From: Acidobacteriota bacterium
GTDB lineage: Bacteria > Acidobacteriota > Blastocatellia > Pyrinomonadales > Pyrinomonadaceae
Length of the DNA stretch: 6,702 bases
NCBI GenBank assembly: GCA_029777145.1
Contig: JAKOSS010000688.1
Span: 1-6,702, forward strand
Direction: 5' to 3'
Of the stretch, positions 1-6,049 are shown in pieces (position 1 is the first letter of the stretch; every line of letters begins with the position of its first letter). The notes beneath the pieces were generated by a model. The model did no database searches. It worked only from the letters and a program-made list of their open reading frames with translations, and was not told the DNA's origin. The translations under genes were made by a program, and so were the position numbers.

Positions 1-93
1 GAGATCCGCGGCGATTACTGGAACGTCGTCGGGTTGCCGGTGAATCTCGTTTATGAGCTTGCGTCGAAGTTCGACCAGGGATCGGACGCCTGA
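1..93 (+). CDS. Maf family nucleotide pyrophosphatase, C-terminal fragment
   Basis: The first 31 codons are open in frame 1 and end in TGA at 91-93. The start lies outside the window. The visible peptide contains GDYWNVVGLPVNLVYELASK, which matches the C-terminal signature of the Maf/YhdE/YceF family, where a G-x-Y-x-N-V-x-G-L-P-V segment precedes the last helix. Family members are cytoplasmic house-cleaning enzymes that hydrolyse non-canonical or modified nucleoside triphosphates to monophosphates and pyrophosphate. The substrate-specificity residues and the catalytic Asp are upstream of the window, so the subfamily (dTTP/UTP-type or m7GTP-type) cannot be decided. The gene converges on the minus-strand cluster and shares a bidirectional terminator with it. 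The family call is fairly secure despite the short fragment. Confidence 0.8.
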   Translation, partial: EIRGDYWNVVGLPVNLVYELASKFDQGSDA

Positions 94-116
94 ATCGAGG
101 AAGCGGCTAGAACAGC

Positions 117-150
117 GACCGCGAAAGAACGCGAAAAGACGCGAAAAAAA
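117..150. repeat. 10-bp-period GCGAAA array with phased A-tracts
   Basis: The hexamer GCGAAA recurs at exactly 121, 131 and 141, giving three 10-bp units: gaccgcgaaa, gaacgcgaaa and agacgcgaaa. The last unit runs into seven A residues (144-150). The A-runs lengthen from 3 to 4 to 7 and sit one helical turn apart, the arrangement known to bend DNA. A 6-bp inverted repeat (GGAAGC at 99-104, GCTTCC at 151-156) flanks the array. It lies just after the Maf stop codon in the gap between converging genes. No open reading frame covering it looks real. The rest of 94-275 shows no gene or recognisable site. Confidence 0.6.
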
Positions 151-275
151 GCTTCCAAGCGGCCTGAATTGGCTGCGCCATCAACCCGAACATGCGTTTG
201 ATACGACGGTTTTGTGATTGGCGCCGATCCGCGAAGATTCATAAACCATGATCACTGTCGCGCGATCCGAACAAG

Positions 276-302
276 AAAAGCGGGCTCGGTCGGCCCGCTT
301 TT
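276..302. terminator. Bidirectional Rho-independent terminator
   Basis: A perfect 10-bp stem (AAAAGCGGGC at 276-285, GCCCGCTTTT at 293-302) closes a 7-nt loop. The GC-rich core is bounded by A4 on one side and T4 on the other, so each strand reads as hairpin plus U-run. It lies 22 bp past the stop codon of the minus-strand thioredoxin-like gene and downstream of the converging Maf gene. This is where a shared terminator would be expected. Confidence 0.88.
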
Positions 303-324
303 CAATTTCTGAATCGATTGCCGG

Positions 325-837
325 TTATAGCAGCCGGTCGACGACCTTCGAGATCGTGATCGACAGATCGTTTTCCTGATCGATGCCCGAGAACGTTTCG
401 CCCGATTTCGATCCGTTCTTGTCGAGCACGACGAACGACGGTAGCTGATCGACAGCATACTTCTTGAGCGTCGCCACGCCGTCACCGTCACGAAGGATCT
501 CGGCCGTCAGGCGATTCTTCGTCGCGAACGCCTTCAACTGTGCATCCGTCGCATAGTTCCTTGATTTCGGATTCGTCGAATCCGTCGCGATGAAGTACAC
601 GACAACGTTTCGACCGGCGTACTTGCGCTGCAGTTTGCTCGTGATCGCCACTTGGTCCGCGGACAGCGGCACCCAGCTGGCGCCGATCGCGAGAATCACG
701 ACCTTTCCTTTCTGACCCTGAAGATCGACCGATCCGCCGTTGACCGACGTCAGCGTCTGTGCCGATGCCGACACTGCAAGGACGATCGCAACCGTAATAA
801 CCGGAATGATTTTCGTTAGGCTTTTCATCATGTTCAT
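325..837 (-). CDS. Secreted thioredoxin-like (TlpA/AhpC-fold) protein lacking active-site cysteines
   Basis: This encodes a 170-residue protein. Residues 1-26 form a typical Sec signal peptide: K5 and K9, a hydrophobic stretch at about 10-22, and an A-S-A cleavage motif before Q27. The mature part follows the thioredoxin-fold order: beta strand KGKVVILAIGASW (43-55), the active-site loop, a second strand with a helix (VVVYFIATDS), then the cis-proline segment QLPSFVVLDKNG (131-142, P133). In TlpA-type proteins the loop reads WCxPC, but here it is W55-V-P-L-S59, and the whole protein contains no cysteine. It therefore cannot act as a dithiol oxidoreductase. A binding, scaffold or chaperone-like role is possible but not shown. 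The frame extends to a GTG at 861, but the ATG at 835-837 directly precedes the signal peptide and is preferred; the ATGs at 829-831 and 826-828 are alternatives. No clear Shine-Dalgarno sequence precedes any of them. It is the last gene of the minus-strand series, 63 bp after panC. Confidence 0.75.
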   Translation of the reverse strand: MNMMKSLTKIIPVITVAIVLAVSASAQTLTSVNGGSVDLQGQKGKVVILAIGASWVPLSADQVAITSKLQRKYAGRNVVVYFIATDSTNPKSRNYATDAQLKAFATKNRLTAEILRDGDGVATLKKYAVDQLPSFVVLDKNGSKSGETFSGIDQENDLSITISKVVDRLL

Positions 838-839
838 GC

Positions 840-859
840 GAGTTTCAACTCGGAAACTC
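840..859 (-). promoter_or_regulatory. Hairpin at the start of the thioredoxin-like gene
   Basis: A perfect 7-bp inverted repeat (GAGTTTC at 840-846, GAAACTC at 853-859) has a 6-nt loop. On the coding strand it ends 2 nt before the preferred ATG (837) and would occupy the ribosome-binding region. It could affect initiation of this gene. A short repeat of this kind can also arise by chance. Confidence 0.3.
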
Positions 860-900
860 ACTGCATTTGATGCAAGTTTGATTCCAAATTACTGTCCGGA

Positions 901-1755
901 TTACGAACCTTGGTTGACGATCACGTTGTCGATCAGCCGGACATCGCCGAAACGCGCCGCAACCGCAATCATTACGGCCTTGTCACCGATCTTGTCGACG
1001 GGTTCGAGTTTTTCCGAATCGACGACGGCGATGTATTCGATCTGGGCTTCGGGTTCCGCGGCGAGGTTGCGGCGCACGATTTCGTGAAGATTCGCGGCAT
1101 TTCGTTCGCCGTCTCGAACGGCGATCTTCGCCTCGCGCAATCCCTTGTAAATGACAGCCGCCTTCGCGCGGTGTTCGGGCGTCAGACGTTCATTGCGCGA
1201 CGACATCGCGAGTCCCGATTCTTCGCGAACGGTCGGAAGAACGACGATCTCGGTATCGAAGCCGAGATCCTGCGCAAGACGAGAAATGACCGCGACCTGC
1301 TGCGCGTCCTTCTGTCCGAAAAAGGCGAAATCCGGCCGGATCGTGTTGAAAAGGATCGTGACGATCGTTGCGACGCCCCGAAAATGCCCGGGCCGCGACG
1401 CGCCTTCGAGACTTTCCGTCAAACCCTCGACATAAACGTAGGTCGAGAAATTCGGCGGGTAGATCTCTTCGACGTCGGGCGCGAAGATGTAGTCGATCTG
1501 ATAGTCCGCCAGCAACGAGGCGTCGTGGGTGATATCCCGCGGATATTTGTCGAAGTCCTTTTGCTCGTTGAATTGGGTCGGATTGACGAAGATCGAAACG
1601 ATAACGACGTCCGACATCTGACGCGCTTCACGCACGAGAGCGAGATGCCCCGCGTGGAGCGCCCCCATCGTCGGGACGAATCCCACGGTCTTTCCCTCGC
1701 GCCGGAGCTTGCGGGCCAGGGATGACATGCGTTGTCGGCGGTTGATGATTTCCAT
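901..1755 (-). CDS. panC: Pantothenate synthetase (pantoate--beta-alanine ligase)
   Basis: The product condenses (R)-pantoate with beta-alanine, using ATP via a pantoyl-adenylate, to give pantothenate. This is the last step of vitamin B5 synthesis and takes place in the cytoplasm. At 284 residues it has normal family length. The hallmarks are in order: PTMGALHAGH (28-37, the HIGH-like nucleotide motif), FVNPTQFNE (56-64), DFDKYPR (67-73), SRPGHFRGV (120-128), FGQKDAQQ (146-153) and SGLAMSSRN (180-188, the KMSKS-equivalent loop). Many homologues have Asp where S180 stands (DGLAMSSRN); the rest of the motif is intact. The ATG at 1753-1755 fits the usual N-terminus. Only a weak GGCTGAG could serve as a ribosome-binding site. 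The gene begins 70 bp after panB on the same strand and is probably in the same transcript. Confidence 0.97.
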   Translation of the reverse strand: MEIINRRQRMSSLARKLRREGKTVGFVPTMGALHAGHLALVREARQMSDVVIVSIFVNPTQFNEQKDFDKYPRDITHDASLLADYQIDYIFAPDVEEIYPPNFSTYVYVEGLTESLEGASRPGHFRGVATIVTILFNTIRPDFAFFGQKDAQQVAVISRLAQDLGFDTEIVVLPTVREESGLAMSSRNERLTPEHRAKAAVIYKGLREAKIAVRDGERNAANLHEIVRRNLAAEPEAQIEYIAVVDSEKLEPVDKIGDKAVMIAVAARFGDVRLIDNVIVNQGS

Positions 1756-1825
1756 TGACTCAGCCGGGATGTCGGTCGGACGAACTGGAATCGGAACTGC
1801 GTTGACGTCCCTAAGTTATCACGTT

Positions 1826-2695
1826 CTATTTGTTCAAGATAGCTTCGAGCTCGCTTTTTGTGTCGGCGGTCAGGCCGTACGATTCCTTGTCGCTCGGATA
1901 CTCACCTGACTTGACGTCGCTCGACCAGGCCTGGATCGCGTCGGTCATGACCTGCCGGATATCGGCGTACTGGCGGACGAAACGCGGGAGCCGCCCGAAT
2001 GTCATGCCGACCAGATCATGCAGGACGAGGACCTGAATATCGCATTCGGCGCCGGCACCGATGCCGATCGTCGAGATCTCGAGCTTTTCCGTGATCATCT
2101 GCGCCACTTCCCGCGGAACCAGTTCCAAAACGATCGCGAACGCGCCCGCTTCTTCGAGCATCTGGGCGTCTTCGATCAATCGCTGCGCTTGGTCCGCCGT
2201 CCGCCCCTGAACACGGTAACCGCCCATTTTGTAAACGGACTGCGGCGTCAAACCGATATGCGCGCAGACCGGGATCTCTTCATCGACGAGCCGCTTGACG
2301 AGATCGACGCGATTGCGTCCGCCTTCGAGTTTGACCGCTTCGGCGCCGCCGTATTTCATCAATCTCAGCGCGTTGCGGACGGTTTCGTCGGGGTTGACGT
2401 GATAGGTTCCGTACGGCAGATCGGCGATGACCATCGCGCGTTCGGTCGCGCGTTTGACGGCGATGCAGGCGGAAGTGATCTCGTCGAGGCTGACCGGGAT
2501 CGTGTTTCCGTATCCGTGGATGACGTTGCCGATGCTGTCGCCGACGAGGATGATGTCGACGCCGGCTTCATCGACGATCCTCGCCGTCGGGTAATCGTAC
2601 GCGGTCAAACAGACGAGCTTTTCGCCCTTTTCCTTCGCTGTCCGGATCGCCGGCAAATAGACTTTTTCGGGTTTGTCAGGTTGTAGATAAGCCAT
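1826..2695 (-). CDS. panB: 3-Methyl-2-oxobutanoate hydroxymethyltransferase (ketopantoate hydroxymethyltransferase)
   Basis: The product transfers a hydroxymethyl group from 5,10-methylenetetrahydrofolate to 2-oxoisovalerate, giving ketopantoate, the first committed step to pantothenate and CoA. The 289-residue protein has a TIM-barrel family layout. Visible motifs include TAYDYPTARIVDEAG (31-45), VGDSIGN (51-57, metal ligand D53), ADLPYGTY (91-98, metal ligand D92), VKLEGG (121-126, K122 and E124), HIGLTPQSVYKMGGYRVQGR (146-165), VLELVP (189-194, catalytic E191) and IGIGAGAECDIQVLV (210-224). The last of these is usually GIGAGPxCDGQVLV, so A216 and I220 are mild substitutions. The ATG at 2693-2695 is three bases from the palindromic element that fills the gap from folK. 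No Shine-Dalgarno sequence is visible, so this leader is unusual. Confidence 0.97.
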   Translation of the reverse strand: MAYLQPDKPEKVYLPAIRTAKEKGEKLVCLTAYDYPTARIVDEAGVDIILVGDSIGNVIHGYGNTIPVSLDEITSACIAVKRATERAMVIADLPYGTYHVNPDETVRNALRLMKYGGAEAVKLEGGRNRVDLVKRLVDEEIPVCAHIGLTPQSVYKMGGYRVQGRTADQAQRLIEDAQMLEEAGAFAIVLELVPREVAQMITEKLEISTIGIGAGAECDIQVLVLHDLVGMTFGRLPRFVRQYADIRQVMTDAIQAWSSDVKSGEYPSDKESYGLTADTKSELEAILNK

Positions 2696-2698
2696 TTC

Positions 2699-2811
2699 GA
2701 TTTGGGAATTCGGATTTGGGATTGCGGATTTCGTTTGCAGATTTCAGCGGCCGGGATCTCGAATTCCACGGACGACGGCCAATCCGAAATCCCACATCCT
2801 CAATCCCAAAT
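2699..2811. repeat. Palindromic element built of 14-bp repeats between folK and panB
   Basis: The left arm has two head-to-tail 14-bp units, GATTTGGGAATTCG (2699-2712) and GATTTGGGATTGCG (2713-2726), then a decayed third (GATTTCGTTTGCAG, 2727-2740). The right arm holds the same units inverted: on the minus strand ATTTGGGATTGAG begins at 2811, then GATGTGGGATTTCG from 2798. The arms pair through perfect inverted repeats of 11 bp (2714-2724 with 2801-2811) and 8 bp (2726-2733 with 2785-2792), with a bulge between. A further 8-bp pair (GGAATTCG 2705-2712, CGAATTCC 2760-2767) allows another fold. The element starts 3 bp from the panB ATG and ends 1 bp from the folK stop codon. It looks like a REP-like or non-autonomous mobile repeat; no transposase is present. 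Confidence 0.75.
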
Positions 2812-2812
2812 G

Positions 2813-3370
2813 TCACGTCATTGTCTTTAGAAATACCTTCATTTCGTCGTCTTCGATCACGATGTTGGTGTTCGGGCTCCAGCGCCGGACTTCCGACGGG
2901 TCGGCGACATCGGCGAGCAGTTCGACGATGGTCTTGTGCTGTCCGGGATGAACGGCGTGCGGTGCGATCTCGGCCAGCGGGACCAGGACGAAACGCCGGA
3001 GATGCATCTGCGGATGCGGGATCGTCACCAGCTCGGTGTGCATTTCGAGACCGTCAAAAAGAAGCAGATCGAGATCGACCGATCGGGGTTTCTGCAGGAA
3101 TTTGTCCTTTCGTCCGAGCAGATATTCGATCCGCAGCATCCGCGTCATGATCTGCGAAGGAGTGATCCCCGAAATATGGATCTCCGCCGCCATGTTCAGG
3201 TACGGTTCGTGATCGGCGACCCCGACGGGTTCGGTCTCGTAGATACCCGAAAGCTTCTGAACGCAGAATCCGGCCTCCATCAAGCCGCGCACCGCGAGCA
3301 AAAGATTCCCCGCGCGATCGCCGAGATTCGATCCGAGTCCGATGTAAGCTGTTATTGTTTCAGAGTCCAC
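2813..3370 (-). CDS. folK: 2-Amino-4-hydroxy-6-hydroxymethyldihydropteridine pyrophosphokinase (HPPK)
   Basis: HPPK transfers pyrophosphate from ATP to 6-hydroxymethyl-7,8-dihydropterin, preparing the pterin for condensation with p-aminobenzoate in folate synthesis. The 185-residue product shows YIGLGSNLGDR (9-19), YETEPVG (44-50), YLNMAAEI (57-64), LGRKDKFLQKPRSVDLDLLLF (85-105 region, with metal ligands D99 and D101) and IPHPQMHLRRFVLVPLAEIA (117-136). The core ends near residue 160, and about 25 further residues form an unassigned acidic/basic tail. The start is a GTG at 3368-3370, supported by AGAGGGAG (3373-3380) with a GAGG core 5 nt upstream, the clearest ribosome-binding site in the window. 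The 5-bp palindrome GAGTC-CAC-GACTC (3363-3375) places the start codon in its loop. The gene is followed by the palindromic element and panB. Confidence 0.95.
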   Translation of the reverse strand: MDSETITAYIGLGSNLGDRAGNLLLAVRGLMEAGFCVQKLSGIYETEPVGVADHEPYLNMAAEIHISGITPSQIMTRMLRIEYLLGRKDKFLQKPRSVDLDLLLFDGLEMHTELVTIPHPQMHLRRFVLVPLAEIAPHAVHPGQHKTIVELLADVADPSEVRRWSPNTNIVIEDDEMKVFLKTMT

Positions 3371-3372
3371 GA

Positions 3373-3380
3373 CTCCCTCT
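3373..3380 (-). promoter_or_regulatory. Ribosome-binding site deciding the folK GTG start
   Basis: The minus strand reads AGAGGGAG followed by TC and then GTG. The GAGG core sits 5 nt from the start codon. It supports GTG initiation at 3370, with translation beginning 10 residues before the IGLGSN motif. Confidence 0.6.
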
Positions 3381-3458
3381 TAAACTGCTTATTTCCTTTG
3401 GTTTCGAATGATTGATAAAGACACAGAAACATTACTCAAAAGCGGCGCAAAATACAAA

Positions 3459-4874
3459 TCATTTGCCCTGCGAGCGCTTCACGGTATCGACGAACGGCTG
3501 CGATCCCTTGCGCAGTTTTCGCTCGAATGTTGTCGGATCGACCTCGAACAGCCCGAACTTTTGGGTGTAGCCTTCCGCCCACTCGAAATTATCCAAAAGC
3601 GACCAATAATAATACCCACGCACATCGTATCCATCGCGGATCGCCTTCGAGACCGAATACAGCGAACGGCTGATGTATTCGCCGCGGCGGTCGTCGCGGG
3701 CGTCGGCGATGCCGTTCTCGGTGATGATGATCGGACGCTTCAATGACGCGGCGTCGTCGATCGCCCGATAGATCCCTTCCGGATAGATCGTGTACGGCAT
3801 GTCGGTCATCAGTTCGCCGGGCACGGGAAGGCTCGTCGTCGCCTTCTTGAAATCGATGTCGAATCTGTAGGCGTAATGCGAATAGTAATTGATGCCGATG
3901 AAGTCGAGAGTTCGCGGCGCCTCCGGATCGTCGTATTTGACGTCGGCCTCGAACGGGACGTAGAACCTCATCCGGCCGTTGCGGAAGAACCCGAGGACCG
4001 ACTCGTTGAAACTGTTCGATGAAACGCGCGCGATCGCCCAGTCGCCTAGGTGCCAGCGACGCGCCGGTTCGAACTGAAAGATGCTCGTCGCCAGCCCGAT
4101 CTCGGATTTTCGGTCATTTTCGCCGGCCTGCGATTCGATCTGCTTCAGTTCGCGGTACACGCGTGTGTGGGCGATCAGGAGGTTCTTCAGGACCTCGCCG
4201 GCGAGTTTCGGATCCGGTTTCCCGGGCGGGAACGCGGTGTTGAAATAGCCGGACGTGACAAACACGTTCGGTTCGTTGACGGTTACCCAGTATTTGACGC
4301 GGTCCCGATACCGCGCGAAGACGAGCTTTGCAAAATCGACGAAGTAGGCAACGTTTTCTTCCTTCTCGAATGCGCCGAGGCGCTCGAACCAGAGCGGATG
4401 CGTGAAATGATGGAGCGTGATCATCGGTTCGATGCCGTTCGCTTTCAGATCGTCGATCAGTTCGTCGTAATGTCTCAGCGCCGCTTCGTCGATCTTCCCG
4501 TGTTCGGGCTCGATCCGGTTCCACGCGAGCGAGAAGCGGTATGAATTGACGCCGATCTCCTTCATCAGCCGAACGTCGTCCTTCGAGCGGTTCCAGCCGT
4601 CGACGGCTTTCGAGGCATTCGAACCGTCCTTGATCCTTCCGGGCTGCTTTTCCCACTCGCCCCAGTTCGTGTTCTCGTTCCCGCCCTCGATCTGATGCGC
4701 CGCCGTCGCGGTTCCCCAAATAAAGTCCTTCGGGAAGCTGACGTCGTTGGTGTCGATCTTCGACCAGTCCCAGCTCGTCTGCGGATGCTTTGCGGCGAGA
4801 TAGCCGATCGTCGCCGAGTACGCGACGCCGAGGAAGATGAGGACGAAAAGGGTGTATTTAAGCCGTTTGCCCAT
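3459..4874 (-). CDS. Glycoside hydrolase family 1 beta-glycosidase with N-terminal membrane anchor
   Basis: This is a 471-residue retaining beta-glycosidase (beta-glucosidase-like). GH1 motifs run in order: FPKDFIWGTATAAHQIEGG (47-65), YRFSLAWNRIEP (112-123), TLHHFTHPLW (153-162, H156), VTVNEPN (197-203, acid/base E201), GINYYS (327-332), ITENGIAD (384-391, nucleophile E386) and YWSLLDNFEWAEGYTQKFGL (423-442). Both catalytic glutamates are present. Residues 1-6 are basic (MGKRLK), and about 8-28 form a hydrophobic helix without an obvious signal-peptidase motif. This suggests a periplasm-facing signal anchor, whereas most bacterial GH1 enzymes are cytosolic. The NEPN..GY...FPPGKP segment resembles archaeal LacS-type GH1 and, more loosely, the membrane-anchored plant SFR2. 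The natural substrate is unknown. The ATG is 7 bp after the stop of the upstream kinase gene, so co-transcription is likely. No Shine-Dalgarno sequence is seen. Confidence 0.93.
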   Translation of the reverse strand: MGKRLKYTLFVLIFLGVAYSATIGYLAAKHPQTSWDWSKIDTNDVSFPKDFIWGTATAAHQIEGGNENTNWGEWEKQPGRIKDGSNASKAVDGWNRSKDDVRLMKEIGVNSYRFSLAWNRIEPEHGKIDEAALRHYDELIDDLKANGIEPMITLHHFTHPLWFERLGAFEKEENVAYFVDFAKLVFARYRDRVKYWVTVNEPNVFVTSGYFNTAFPPGKPDPKLAGEVLKNLLIAHTRVYRELKQIESQAGENDRKSEIGLATSIFQFEPARRWHLGDWAIARVSSNSFNESVLGFFRNGRMRFYVPFEADVKYDDPEAPRTLDFIGINYYSHYAYRFDIDFKKATTSLPVPGELMTDMPYTIYPEGIYRAIDDAASLKRPIIITENGIADARDDRRGEYISRSLYSVSKAIRDGYDVRGYYYWSLLDNFEWAEGYTQKFGLFEVDPTTFERKLRKGSQPFVDTVKRSQGK

Positions 4875-4881
4875 AACAATT

Positions 4882-5946
4882 TCAATCTAGCCGCCCGCGA
4901 CCGATCGCGTGCATCGCGATCCGTCCGAGCGCCTTCACGAAGCCGTCGAACGTCGCGAAGCGTTTGTCGCCGGTGAATCCCTTCGCGTACCGGTAGTAGA
5001 TCTGCTGCGCGATGACGGCGATCTTGAACGTGCCGAAAACGTAGTAGAACAGCATGTTCGAGACGTCGCGGCCGGAATGCTCGGCATACATCGCGACGAT
5101 CTCGGAGCGCCTAATGTTCTCCATCAGCACGCGCGGGTTGAACGGCATCGACAGCAGTTCCGGCCCGACTTCCTTCGACATCCAGTAGCCGAGCGTCGTG
5201 CCGAGGTCCATCAGCGGCTCGCCGATCGTCGCCATTTCCCAGTCGAGCACGGCCGTGATCTCGGTGATGTTCTCCTGCCGCAGCATGACGTTGTCGAACT
5301 TGTAGTCGTTATGGACGAGCGTCGCGCCGGTCGATTCGGGGACGTTCTCACCGATCCATTCGATCGCTGCCTCAAGTTCATGATGGTCGTGCGTCTTTGC
5401 GTTGAAATAGCGCTTCGTCCAGCCTTCGACCTGTCGCACGACATATCCTTCGGGATTTCCGAGATCTCCGAGGCCGATCGCCTCGTAATCGAGCGCGTGC
5501 AGATCAGCGAGGTTGCGGACGAACGAATCGCAGACCGCGTACTGAAGATCGATCGATTCCTCAAGAAATTCCGGCGATTTGCCGCGGATGATCAAACCCT
5601 CGCGCCGTTCCATCAAATAGAATTCCGAGCCGATGACCGATTCGTCGTCGCAGTAAATTAGCGGCTTCGGAGCCGGAACGTAAACGGCGCTCAGCTTTGA
5701 AAGGACGTTGAATTCGCGCGACATGTCGTGCGCCGACTTGACCTGATTGCCGAACGGCGGGCGACGGAGGACGTATTCGGCATCGCCGAGACGCACGCAG
5801 TACGTCAGATTCGAGCTTCCTGCAGGGAACTGAGTGATCTCGATTCCGTCGGCGCCGATCTGTAACCCGGTTCTGAGGAATTCGGCCAACCGTGCGGCGT
5901 CCAGTTCTTCGCCTTTTCGGATCGTTTGCGTGTCTTTGTTACTCAT
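4882..5946 (-). CDS. APH-fold phosphotransferase, ACAD10/ACAD11 N-terminal-domain type (LvaA-like)
   Basis: The 354-residue protein has the aminoglycoside phosphotransferase/choline kinase fold. The N-lobe contains the FPAGSSNLTYCVR loop (40-52) and VLRRPPFG (59-66), then SAHDMSREFNVLS (71-83). The catalytic loop is LVHNDYKFDNVML (210-222), with base D214 and N219. The metal-binding segment is AVLDWEMATIGEPLMDLG (232-249), with D235. These spellings are typical of the kinase domain of animal ACAD10/11 and of LvaA, which phosphorylate the hydroxyl of 4-hydroxyacyl-CoA, rather than of antibiotic kinases. The frame is open back to 6051, but the extra 35 residues overlap the divergent gene start and do not resemble the family. 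I therefore choose the ATG at 5944-5946 (MSNKDT). It is the first gene of the minus-strand run, divergent from an ACAD11-like dehydrogenase and 7 bp before the GH1 gene. Substrate assignment is inference. Confidence 0.88.
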   Translation of the reverse strand: MSNKDTQTIRKGEELDAARLAEFLRTGLQIGADGIEITQFPAGSSNLTYCVRLGDAEYVLRRPPFGNQVKSAHDMSREFNVLSKLSAVYVPAPKPLIYCDDESVIGSEFYLMERREGLIIRGKSPEFLEESIDLQYAVCDSFVRNLADLHALDYEAIGLGDLGNPEGYVVRQVEGWTKRYFNAKTHDHHELEAAIEWIGENVPESTGATLVHNDYKFDNVMLRQENITEITAVLDWEMATIGEPLMDLGTTLGYWMSKEVGPELLSMPFNPRVLMENIRRSEIVAMYAEHSGRDVSNMLFYYVFGTFKIAVIAQQIYYRYAKGFTGDKRFATFDGFVKALGRIAMHAIGRGRLD

Positions 5947-5961
5947 CGTCGCGATAGGCAA

Positions 5962-5990
5962 ATTATTTCGCCAAAGCGTGTAAATTGCAA
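5962..5990 (-). promoter_or_regulatory. Putative sigma70-type promoter for the kinase gene
   Basis: On the minus strand TTGCAA (5985-5990, 4 of 6 to the -35 consensus) is followed after 17 bp by AATAAT (5962-5967, 5 of 6 to the -10 consensus). Initiation would fall near 5955, leaving only about 8-10 nt before the ATG at 5946. This agrees with the absence of a Shine-Dalgarno sequence. No comparable box was found for the divergent plus-strand gene in this 103-bp spacer. Confidence 0.38.
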
Positions 5991-6049
5991 AATCGAGCCA
6001 AATCGTGCGGGCGATTGAATCTCGGCCGAAACGGTACGACAATGAACCC

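Noticed and set aside
51..242. 63-codon minus-strand frame at the left edge
   Set aside because: It overlaps the end of the Maf gene and the phased repeat; no ribosome-binding site or recognisable domain.
910..1725. 271-codon plus-strand open frame opposite panC
   Set aside because: It lies entirely antisense to a gene with unmistakable panC motifs. Its translation is rich in R and D as expected of a mirror frame in GC-rich DNA and matches no family I know.
1802..1830. Plus-strand TTGACG-17 bp-TCTATT promoter-like boxes
   Set aside because: They point antisense into the end of panB with no plus-strand gene to serve; probably chance.
2018..2686. 222-codon plus-strand open frame opposite panB
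   Set aside because: Antisense mirror of panB with low-complexity Asp/Arg/Phe content; no recognisable domain or ribosome-binding site.
3371..3458. Possible separate promoter for folK in the 88-bp GH1-folK gap
   Set aside because: The stretch is AT-rich, but the best pair (TTGAGT-17-ATCAAT) has a poor -10, so it was not listed as a feature.
4909..5661. 250-codon plus-strand open frame opposite the kinase gene
   Set aside because: Mirror frame of a gene with clear APH motifs; composition dominated by R, V, D and H.
4882..5946. Antibiotic resistance (aminoglycoside phosphotransferase) reading of the APH-fold gene
   Set aside because: The HNDYKFDN and LDWEMATIGEPLMDLG spellings and the neighbouring ACAD11-like gene fit the acyl-CoA kinase branch instead.
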